A DNA stretch of 8,903 nt from Chlamydiota bacterium (GTDB lineage Bacteria > Chlamydiota > Chlamydiia > Chlamydiales > Rhabdochlamydiaceae). The DNA lies in contig JAHFTN010000065.1 of the NCBI GenBank assembly GCA_023269365.1, positions 1 through 8,903 of the forward strand. The letters run 5' to 3'. How positions within the stretch are numbered: position 1 is the first letter of the stretch; the number at the start of each line of letters is the position of its first letter. Both the position numbers and the translations under genes were made by a program. Below are positions 1 to 6,282 of the stretch, in pieces. The notes beneath the pieces were generated by a model that made no database searches, was not told where the DNA came from, and saw nothing but the letters and a program-made list of their open reading frames with translations.

Positions 1-2677
1 AATGTTCTTGCCATAGGCGGTCGATATTGCGCACGAGTAAAGAGCGCAGCACCTCCGTTAAAATCTCTTGAGGACTCATTTTTGAGGGACCTTTTCCTGC
101 AAATAGAGCATGGGTCTTAGCAATTTTTTCCGCCTCATACGCCATCTTATGCTCAAAAGCTGTTAAAACTTTATGCGAAGATAACCGCTCGATCTCGTCT
201 AAAGAGAGGTAATCCCCTTCAAACTCTCCCGACTCAAATGTCAGAGGAAAATGGGAAACTAGCCATTGGCGGTACCCCTCTGCGTTCCATCCCCCCTCTT
301 TGCTGCAAGAAGAGAAAAACTGCTCTCCCATGTGAGAGCACACGCTCTCTAACACCTCTTTTGCAAGAGATAGGGTGTCTTCTGTATGCAATACCTCATT
401 GCGAAACGCGTAGATTTCTCCTCGCTGCTTATTCATCACATCGTCATATTCCAGCGTGTGTTTGCGCATGGTGTAGTTACGCTGCTCGACCCTTTTTTGC
501 GCTGTCTCAATTGACTTATTGAGGATCTTTGCGGAGATCGCTTCCCCTTCTGGTGGGCGAAACCGCTGCAAAAACCCTGTGATGCGAGGAGAGGAGAAGA
601 GGCGCATCAGCACATCTTCAAATGAGACGAAAAATTTAGAAGAGCCAGGATCTCCCTGACGAGCAGACCTCCCGCGCAATTGCCTGTCGATACGACGAGA
701 CTGATGGCGCGTCGTGCCAATTACATGCAGTCCACCGAGCGTAGCTACCCCTTCCTTCAGTTTGATATCCGTTCCCCTTCCTGCCATGTTCGTTGCGACC
801 ATGATGGCTCCTTTTGATCCCGCCTGCGCGATGATCTCTGCTTCTTGGTCGTTATTTTTTGCGTTGAGGACGGTATGTTCTAACTTTGCCTGTTTCAAAA
901 TTCGAGAGAGCTTTTCTGACACTTCTACAGACTCTGTCCCCAATAAAATGGGTCTCTCTAGCGCATGAACCTCTTGAATCTCTTTGAGGATCGCGTTGTA
1001 TTTTTCCCGTTCTGTCATATAGATTTCGTCATCAAAATCTTTGCGCTGTCCTTTACGATGAGTAGGGATGGCTAATACATCGAGTTTATAAATCTCTTTA
1101 AACTCATTAGCCTCTGTCATCGCCGTTCCCGTCATTCCCGCTAATTTTTTGTAGAGGCGGAAGTAGTTTTGCAGCGTGATCGTCGCGTAAGTTTGCGTCT
1201 CTGCTTGGATGGCCACTCCCTCTTTTGCTTCGATCGCCTGGTGCAACCCATCGGAAAAGCGACGCCCTGGCTGAGGCCTTCCCGTATTTTCATCGATGAT
1301 GACAATTTTCTCTTCCGCAATGATGTAATCGACATCCTTTTCCATCATGAGATGAGCTCTTAGCAGCTGCCTTAAGTTATGCGTCCTCTCTTTCCGAGCT
1401 GCATCTTCTTCTCTTAACGAGACTTTTTTGCCTAACTTGTCTTGTTCTGAAAGGGTTAAATCCTGATCGATCTTGGCATATTCATATCCCAAATCAAGCA
1501 TCACAAAATCATCAGATGTCGCTGTCGCTTTCGTATCAGAAACCCAACGCCCGATCCCTTTATCTGTAAGCTCGAATTCACTTGCACGTTCATCGACGAT
1601 GATGAAAAGCTCAGCAATCGCTTTTGAGCGCTCTTCTTTATTCGTATCGGAGTGGTAATAGATATCCCATTTCTCAATCTGCGCTCTAATGGTAGGATTT
1701 TCGCGCGCTCTTTTAAGGATTTTATTCTGAGGCGTTCCCTTGCTGACAAGCCACAGCTTGCGCAGAGCCTCTTTCTCTTCTGCCTCTTGCTGTTTGGTCA
1801 ATTTCCTCTCGGCAAGATTTTCTTCCAAAGCCCCTGCTTTTTCTAAGACCTTGCGCGCCTCTGTTGCAAACTTATTGCATAAATCCCTTTGGTGGCGCAC
1901 GAGATTTGCGACATCGTCTTTCAAAGTATCATACATTTGACGAGAAGAGGAAGAAGGCCCAGAAATGATGAGCGGCGTTCTTGCCTCATCGATTAAAATC
2001 GAATCCACCTCGTCGACAATGGCAAAATAATGCCCTCTTTGACACTGCTCATGCTGACTTTGCGCCATCGAGTTATCGCGCAAGTAATCGAATCCAAATT
2101 CAGAAGCCGTCCCATAGACGATGTCGGATGCATAAACGTTTTTTCTCTGCTGGGGAGGGGTTGCATTTGTGAGCGACTCGACCCTCAACCCTAAGAAGCG
2201 AAAAATTGCGCCGATCCACTCACAGTCCCGTTTCGCTAAATAATCATTGACAGTTACGAGGTGCACAGGTTTTCTTGTCAGCGCATTGAGATATAAGGGC
2301 ATTGCTGCTGTGAGAGTCTTTCCCTCTCCTGTTTGCATCTCAGCAATGGCCCCATAATGCATCGCAATCCCCCCAAGGATTTGGACATCGTAGGGCACCA
2401 TATCCCACTTCTGATCATATCCGGAGACATGCACGTCTGTCCCACAAAGGCGGCGACAGGCGTTTTTCACAACGGCATACGCCTCGGGAAGCAGTTTATC
2501 TAAATCTTCCCCCGCAACGACCCGCTTGCGAAATTCCTCGGTTTTACGGCACAACTCTTCATCGGAAAGTCCATGCAATTTCTCTTCGCACGCATTGACC
2601 TGATTTACGATTTTTCTATATTTTTGAACGAGGCGACCCTGCGCTGTCCCAAATAATTTCTTGGCAAATCCGAACAT
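1..2677 (-). CDS. secA: SecA preprotein translocase ATPase (3' end cut by window edge)
   Basis: SecA is the cytosolic ATPase motor that pushes unfolded preproteins through SecYEG. The minus frame is open from the ATG at 2675-2677 to the window edge, giving 892 residues. Walker A (TGEGKT, about 116-121) and Walker B (VDEVDSILIDEAR, about 221-233) lie in NBD1. The GRRFSDGLHQAIEAKEGV signature starts near residue 471. NBD2 carries TNMAGRGTD (about 629-637) and RQLRGRSARQGDPG (about 665-678). The last visible residues are WQEH, matching the start of the conserved W-x-x-H-L helix of the scaffold/two-helix region, so the C-terminal tail is missing. That helix falls roughly 100 residues later than I recall for E. 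coli SecA; the extra length lies mainly in the preprotein cross-linking domain (about 250-385), as in chlamydial SecA. The start is supported by AAGGAA five bases upstream and by the typical opening MFGFAKKLFG. No frameshift is visible. The next gene upstream on the same strand, the OppA gene, is probably transcribed separately. Confidence 0.97.
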   Translation of the reverse strand, partial: MFGFAKKLFGTAQGRLVQKYRKIVNQVNACEEKLHGLSDEELCRKTEEFRKRVVAGEDLDKLLPEAYAVVKNACRRLCGTDVHVSGYDQKWDMVPYDVQILGGIAMHYGAIAEMQTGEGKTLTAAMPLYLNALTRKPVHLVTVNDYLAKRDCEWIGAIFRFLGLRVESLTNATPPQQRKNVYASDIVYGTASEFGFDYLRDNSMAQSQHEQCQRGHYFAIVDEVDSILIDEARTPLIISGPSSSSRQMYDTLKDDVANLVRHQRDLCNKFATEARKVLEKAGALEENLAERKLTKQQEAEEKEALRKLWLVSKGTPQNKILKRARENPTIRAQIEKWDIYYHSDTNKEERSKAIAELFIIVDERASEFELTDKGIGRWVSDTKATATSDDFVMLDLGYEYAKIDQDLTLSEQDKLGKKVSLREEDAARKERTHNLRQLLRAHLMMEKDVDYIIAEEKIVIIDENTGRPQPGRRFSDGLHQAIEAKEGVAIQAETQTYATITLQNYFRLYKKLAGMTGTAMTEANEFKEIYKLDVLAIPTHRKGQRKDFDDEIYMTEREKYNAILKEIQEVHALERPILLGTESVEVSEKLSRILKQAKLEHTVLNAKNNDQEAEIIAQAGSKGAIMVATNMAGRGTDIKLKEGVATLGGLHVIGTTRHQSRRIDRQLRGRSARQGDPGSSKFFVSFEDVLMRLFSSPRITGFLQRFRPPEGEAISAKILNKSIETAQKRVEQRNYTMRKHTLEYDDVMNKQRGEIYAFRNEVLHTEDTLSLAKEVLESVCSHMGEQFFSSCSKEGGWNAEGYRQWLVSHFPLTFESGEFEGDYLSLDEIERLSSHKVLTAFEHKMAYEAEKIAKTHALFAGKGPSKMSPQEILTEVLRSLLVRNIDRLWQEH

Positions 2678-2682
2678 GACAT

Positions 2683-2688
2683 TTCCTT
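2683..2688 (-). promoter_or_regulatory. Ribosome-binding site of secA
   Basis: Read on the minus strand, AAGGAA lies five bases before the ATG at 2677. It fixes that start codon and matches the expected SecA N-terminus. Confidence 0.7.
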
Positions 2689-2709
2689 AAGGTTGGGGGG
2701 TGGCTTGCC

Positions 2710-2715
2710 ATTATA
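2710..2715 (-). promoter_or_regulatory. Candidate -10 element of a secA promoter
   Basis: The minus strand reads TATAAT here, a perfect -10 consensus, about 33 bases before the secA start. No good -35 is seen at 17-18 bases upstream: TACTCT or CTACTC are the best available. A second AT-rich block (2721-2729) just upstream could act instead. The call rests on the -10 match and its location only. The rest of the 2678-2885 gap holds the inverted repeat described separately and no gene. Confidence 0.35.
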
Positions 2716-2800
2716 AACCCTTTATAATTTTTAGAGTAGAACGGAAACGGAGTTTTATGCAAGTTATTAAATACTAACGACTTGTCTATTCATTAAAAAA

Positions 2801-2881
2801 GAGGAAAAATAACAAGATCAGTAGGATAGACAGGATAAAACTTTTAAAATTCCCCATCCTGCCATCTTGTTATTTTTCTTC
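2801..2881 (-). terminator. Long inverted repeat after oppA, likely terminator
   Basis: A perfect 15-base inverted repeat has arms at 2804-2818 and 2864-2878, extendable to 2801/2881 with one G-T pair. It starts five bases past the OppA stop codon. A second nested pair, CAGGAT at 2831-2836 and ATCCTG at 2856-2861, closes an inner loop. Read from the OppA gene, the 3' arm ends in ATTTTTCC followed by TCTTTTTT, which suits intrinsic termination. The stem itself is AT-rich and the loop is long, so this is not a textbook terminator. It may instead be a dispersed palindromic repeat that happens to terminate transcription. It would separate oppA from secA. Confidence 0.55.
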
Positions 2882-2885
2882 CTTT

Positions 2886-4505
2886 CTATTTTGAGGAATG
2901 ATTTTTGTCTTGTATAGAGAGCGCATTGAATACCAAATCTCCGATGGGGGACATTTTCACATCGGTAAGGGTCGGCTGCGCGATGTAGTTCATATCCCAG
3001 TGATAGATAGGGCAAACGGGCATCTCGCTTAAAAACAACTCCTCCGCTTCTTCCAAGGTAGCTGCCCGCACTTGTCCCTCTTCATAAAACGAGCGCTCGA
3101 GCAGTTGTACATATTCAGGGTGGAACCACTGGGGGTAATTTTTCACGTTGGTCTTATATTTAAACCGCTCCAAGATATTCATCGGGTCGTTGTACTGAGC
3201 TACCCACAGCGTCTGTGCAAAAGAGTAATCTCTCTTGCAGAGTTTATCCATTAACACTTTGAACTCTAAACTCTCGAGTTTAACCTCAATTCCCAAAATC
3301 TCTTTCCACTGCTGCTGGATCGCTTGGGCGATTTTATGGTTCTTATCTGAAATGGAGTAATAGTAGGTAAGAGTGTTCAAGTCCTTCTTGTCGATCCCCT
3401 CCTCTTCTAGTCCCTCTTTTAATAACTCTTTAGCAAGAAGATCCTCTGCATCTGCAAAAAAAGCTCGATTGCGCCCTCCTTTTAAAATGGGAGGCACCAT
3501 ATTTAGAGCAGGCAGCTCCTCTGTTTGCGTAATATTTTGCACTAAATCGGTGCGATGCAGAGCAAAACTCAGAGCTTTTCTGATCTTTACATTGTTAAAA
3601 GGGGGGTTTTCCACATTGAAACTGATCAACGTTGTTCCCCCTACGGGATACTTTTGCACTCCCCACTTTTTTTTCAACTCAGCAAGCGCGTCCAAGGGAA
3701 GAGAAGAGATCGGATCCCCAATCATATCGAGCTGTCCCTTTTCAAAGAGATGAAGCGCTGTCATCTCATCGCCTACCATGCTAAAATGGATCTCTTCTGG
3801 CCGCGTTTTTTCCCCATCCCAATAGAGAGGATTTTTAGTTGCGACAAGTTCGTCATTATGTTTCCACGCCTTGAGTACAAAAGGGCCATTAGAGACAAAA
3901 TGCTCTCCTGCGTTATAGGCCCAGTCAGGGTACGCCTTATCCACTTGACTGCACACGGGAAAAAACACGCAAAACGAGATCAGCTCCAAAAAATAAGGGA
4001 CCGGCTTATCGAGAGTTATAACAAACGTCTTGCTGTCTTTCGCTTCAATTCCCACAGCACTCAACGGAACATCCCCCTTTTTCGCTGCTTCTGCATTTTT
4101 AATCGTATAAAGAAGGTGCGCATTGGGACAAGGGAACGCAGGGTCTAACATCGCCTTCCATGCCGTTTCAAAATCCTGTGCCACGACCGGCATCCCATTC
4201 GACCAGAATGTATCTCTTAATTTAAACGTATACACAGTCCCCTCTGATGAGCGCTCAAAAGACTCTGCTTGCGCCATCGTGATCGAATAATCTGCGTTGA
4301 GGCGCACCAGCCCCTCAAAGAGCAAAAAATGCATATGGGAAGAGATCACATCCCCCCCTTTACGAGGATCGAGTGTCGGCGGCTCATTTTTCAAGTTGAG
4401 CCGTATCCGCCCCTTTGGCAAGGAGGAAGGGGTTTGACAGGCCATAAGGGGGAGAAGACACACCAAAAAGGCCCGAAAGAGCCAAAATCGACTTGTATTA
4501 CTCAT
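2886..4505 (-). CDS. oppA: OppA/DppA-family peptide-binding lipoprotein
   Basis: This is a substrate-binding protein of family 5 (SBP_bac_5), which captures oligopeptides for an ABC importer. The 539-residue length is typical. Residues 1-23 form a lipoprotein signal: an Arg-containing n-region, a hydrophobic core (LVCLLPLMAC) and a lipobox with Cys23 as the lipidated residue. Family hallmarks are EPPTLDPRKGGD (about 41-52) near the N-terminus of the mature protein, the NGPFVLKAWKHN and NPLYWD blocks (206-230), FNNVKIRKALSFALHRTDLV (303-322) and a C-terminal PVCPIYHW segment (497-503). An in-frame ATG lies 13 codons upstream, but it overlaps the probable -10 box. The ATG at 4503-4505 has a strong GGAGGT five bases upstream and puts the signal peptide right at the N-terminus, so I chose it. 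No permease or ATPase genes are adjacent, so it must share an importer encoded elsewhere. Chlamydiae commonly carry several oppA paralogues; which one this is, and its ligand, cannot be told from the sequence. Confidence 0.93.
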   Translation of the reverse strand: MSNTSRFWLFRAFLVCLLPLMACQTPSSLPKGRIRLNLKNEPPTLDPRKGGDVISSHMHFLLFEGLVRLNADYSITMAQAESFERSSEGTVYTFKLRDTFWSNGMPVVAQDFETAWKAMLDPAFPCPNAHLLYTIKNAEAAKKGDVPLSAVGIEAKDSKTFVITLDKPVPYFLELISFCVFFPVCSQVDKAYPDWAYNAGEHFVSNGPFVLKAWKHNDELVATKNPLYWDGEKTRPEEIHFSMVGDEMTALHLFEKGQLDMIGDPISSLPLDALAELKKKWGVQKYPVGGTTLISFNVENPPFNNVKIRKALSFALHRTDLVQNITQTEELPALNMVPPILKGGRNRAFFADAEDLLAKELLKEGLEEEGIDKKDLNTLTYYYSISDKNHKIAQAIQQQWKEILGIEVKLESLEFKVLMDKLCKRDYSFAQTLWVAQYNDPMNILERFKYKTNVKNYPQWFHPEYVQLLERSFYEEGQVRAATLEEAEELFLSEMPVCPIYHWDMNYIAQPTLTDVKMSPIGDLVFNALSIQDKNHSSK

Positions 4506-4510
4506 GAGAG

Positions 4511-4518
4511 ACCTCCCT
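4511..4518 (-). promoter_or_regulatory. Strong Shine-Dalgarno site that decides the oppA start
   Basis: The minus strand reads AGGGAGGT, ending five bases before the ATG at 4505. It is the best ribosome-binding site in the window and argues against the longer reading that begins at 4544. Confidence 0.85.
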
Positions 4519-4539
4519 AAGAGGGATAAAGGATTAAGA

Positions 4540-4568
4540 ATCATAGGGCTAGAGGAATCATTTGTCTA
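4540..4568 (-). promoter_or_regulatory. Promoter of oppA (sigma-70/sigma-66 type)
   Basis: On the minus strand, TAGACA (4563-4568, five of six to the -35 consensus) is followed after exactly 17 bases by TATGAT (4540-4545, five of six to the -10 consensus). Transcription would start near 4533, giving a leader of about 28 bases that contains the strong Shine-Dalgarno site. The spacing and both boxes are seen directly; activity is inferred. Confidence 0.65.
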
Positions 4569-4630
4569 CTTTTTACTTAACCTGTTTAACATCAGTCAGA
4601 TGCACATTAAAATAATATTAACTCAATTGA

Positions 4631-4660
4631 TTGATTATTAAAATAATTTAATGCTATAAT
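4631..4660 (+). promoter_or_regulatory. Promoter of the kinase gene, extended -10
   Basis: TTGATT (4631-4636) is followed after 18 bases by a perfect TATAAT (4655-4660). TG at 4652-4653 makes it an extended -10 (TGCTATAAT). Transcription would start near 4667, leaving a leader of only about 24 bases with no Shine-Dalgarno sequence. The spacer contains a small AT-only inverted repeat (ATTATT/AATAAT, 4634-4647) that could be an operator but may be chance. With the oppA promoter on the other strand, it makes 4506-4690 a divergent control region; nothing else is seen there. Confidence 0.65.
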
Positions 4661-4690
4661 TGAATCACATTAATAAATAAATAATACAAA

Positions 4691-6193
4691 ATGGACAATC
4701 TAATGACTAATTTAGTAAAAGTAAAAAACAGCGGCTTTGTGCCCGCTTCATTCCAAGACTTCTCTGGAAAAGAGCTCCTGAGCGGCAGGATCATCCTCCC
4801 CTATGTAAAAACGGGAGACTATAGAATTGCATTTACTCAGTCTGGATCTGCAAAAAAAACACACAGTGTAGCTTGCGAAATACTACAAAACCCCTCTTCT
4901 TTAGGAATACTAACCAAAATTTACTACTCCCTCTTTTTTAAAGAGCTCACCGTCATTATAGGGGGCAAAGAGACGCAAATTTTTATCAATAAAAGGAGTC
5001 TTAAAAAACAGCTTAACAAAAACACACTCTCACGGGTGGCCTCCCTTTCTCAATATAAACGCCCCCGCTCTGAACTTACAGATTGGAACGAGCTAGAAGA
5101 GACTGCTGAGCTTGTCACGCGCCCCATTAACACAGGGAAAACAGGCCAAATTGAGAAAAAACCTTCCCAAGATACAACAGTCACCTCCCAAGCAGAGCGC
5201 ATCTACTCCCTGTTCTTTAAAGAAAAGGCTTATGTATTCACACATGAGTCTAAAGTCCAACGCCTTTTAGCCAATCGAGCTGAACTTGGGCATGGCGGAG
5301 AAAACGTTGTTTACAAAGATCTGTTATACAGAGAAACTGCCAGCATCTCAACCATTCGAAGAAAACCTCATACTCAAAAAAATGAAGAACAAGCTCTTTG
5401 CTTTGCCGAATACAATAAAAACATAAGGAAAATACTCAAAAAACTCAAGGGAGTACAAGGCATCGTACAGCCCACCCACGTTCTCTCCTACTCTACAAGA
5501 GGAAATAAAGTAGAATACACAGCAAGAACCATTGAACTCTATCCCCACTATAGTCACGGAGACCTTTATTCTGCATCTGCGGGACTCTTAATTAATTCAA
5601 ATAAAAAAGAAGCAATGTCTCAGCTTTTAAACGCTCTAGCTAATCTCCACGAAAACCAGATTGTTCATAGAGATATTAAACCTGAAAATATCCTTGTGAA
5701 TAAGAATACCAAGGACTCCTTCACATTAGAATTACATGACTTTGGATTTGCCAAAGACATTGACCCCGGAAAAGTAAAAGCAATTGCTTGTAGTGAAGGA
5801 ACTTTGGACTATCTCCCCCCAGAAGACTTTATCAATAAGAGACAAGAAATAACCGTCTCTAAAAGCCAAGACCTCTGGGCCATGGGGCTTGTCCTCTATG
5901 AAACAATGCATGATAAGTCTCGCCCTAGTTATGCAATCTCGGAAACAACCTTAGACTTACTTTATACATCCAACACACCTGAGTTAGCAAATAAGGCCCT
6001 CTTAGATTACGAGGGGCGTTGGAAAGAAGAGAAAAATAAACTTGAAGAGCTTATAGAAAATCCAACTACATCTCAAGATGAAAAGTTAAACTCCCAACTG
6101 GATCTACTCATCCTCAAGCTTCTTCACCCCAATCCCGATCTCAGATCGTCCGCTAAAGAGGCACTAACCCAACTCAAAAAAATTCCTCTCTAA
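4691..6193 (+). CDS. Hanks-type Ser/Thr protein kinase with unrecognised N-terminal region
   Basis: This 500-residue protein is predicted to phosphorylate Ser/Thr on proteins. The kinase domain covers about 195-498. It has a glycine loop ELGHGGENVVYK (198-209, third Gly replaced by Asn205), a probable beta-3 Lys (Lys225) and a probable helix-C Glu (Glu240). The catalytic loop HRDIKPEN (326-333), DFG (350-352), a PPE form of the APE motif (376-378), the helix-F Asp in DLWAMG (394-399) and Arg485 near the end are clear. An intact HRD Asp328, Lys330, Asn333 and DFG Asp350 suggest an active enzyme. Residues 1-195 match no family I recognise; they contain SLFFKE twice (80-85, 173-178) and a polar linker (about 120-168). 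I see no signal peptide or transmembrane segment, so it should be cytosolic or exported by a non-Sec route. ATG 4691 and ATG 4703 are both possible starts; neither has a Shine-Dalgarno site. Base composition is more AT-rich than the flanking genes, hinting at acquisition. The substrate is unknown. Confidence 0.9.
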   Translation: MDNLMTNLVKVKNSGFVPASFQDFSGKELLSGRIILPYVKTGDYRIAFTQSGSAKKTHSVACEILQNPSSLGILTKIYYSLFFKELTVIIGGKETQIFINKRSLKKQLNKNTLSRVASLSQYKRPRSELTDWNELEETAELVTRPINTGKTGQIEKKPSQDTTVTSQAERIYSLFFKEKAYVFTHESKVQRLLANRAELGHGGENVVYKDLLYRETASISTIRRKPHTQKNEEQALCFAEYNKNIRKILKKLKGVQGIVQPTHVLSYSTRGNKVEYTARTIELYPHYSHGDLYSASAGLLINSNKKEAMSQLLNALANLHENQIVHRDIKPENILVNKNTKDSFTLELHDFGFAKDIDPGKVKAIACSEGTLDYLPPEDFINKRQEITVSKSQDLWAMGLVLYETMHDKSRPSYAISETTLDLLYTSNTPELANKALLDYEGRWKEEKNKLEELIENPTTSQDEKLNSQLDLLILKLLHPNPDLRSSAKEALTQLKKIPL

Positions 6194-6198
6194 CTACC

Positions 6199-6282
6199 GA
6201 GGGAATTGCAAAACTCCGTCTGGGGTCCAAAAGCGCCCTTTTAGCGCTTTTTGAACCGCAAAGCGAGTTTTGCAATTCCCTC
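6199..6282. terminator. Bidirectional hairpin terminator between convergent genes
   Basis: A perfect 18-base inverted repeat has arms at 6199-6216 and 6265-6282, and it begins six bases after the kinase stop. Inside it is a second hairpin, AAAAGCGC (6229-6236) and GCGCTTTT (6244-6251) with a 7-base loop, followed by another T. The inner stem has an A-run on one side and a T-run on the other, so it can terminate transcription in both directions, for the kinase (+) and putA (-). The right arm ends on the first base of the putA stop codon complement. The almost fully paired 84-base unit could also be a small mobile palindromic element. Confidence 0.75.

Noticed and set aside
238..522. 94-residue plus-strand open frame inside secA
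   Set aside because: It is antisense to the conserved SecA coding frame, with no independent signals.
2820..2862. AGGAT repeats as a possible CRISPR array
   Set aside because: The units are too short, too few and arranged as a palindrome rather than as regularly spaced direct repeats with unique spacers. No cas gene is present.
2818..3015. 65-residue minus-strand open frame overlapping the end of oppA and the inverted repeat
   Set aside because: It runs out of frame within oppA and continues into the palindrome. It has no family resemblance and no separate start signal.
3555..4148. 197-residue open frame on the plus strand inside the OppA gene
   Set aside because: It lies wholly antisense to a well-supported lipoprotein gene, has no recognisable motif and no ribosome-binding site. 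It is a by-product of the codon use of the real gene.
4506..4544. Earlier in-frame ATG that would add 13 residues to OppA
   Set aside because: This ATG overlaps the likely -10 box (TATGAT), and a 13-residue extension would push the lipoprotein signal away from the N-terminus. The ATG at 4505 has a strong Shine-Dalgarno site.
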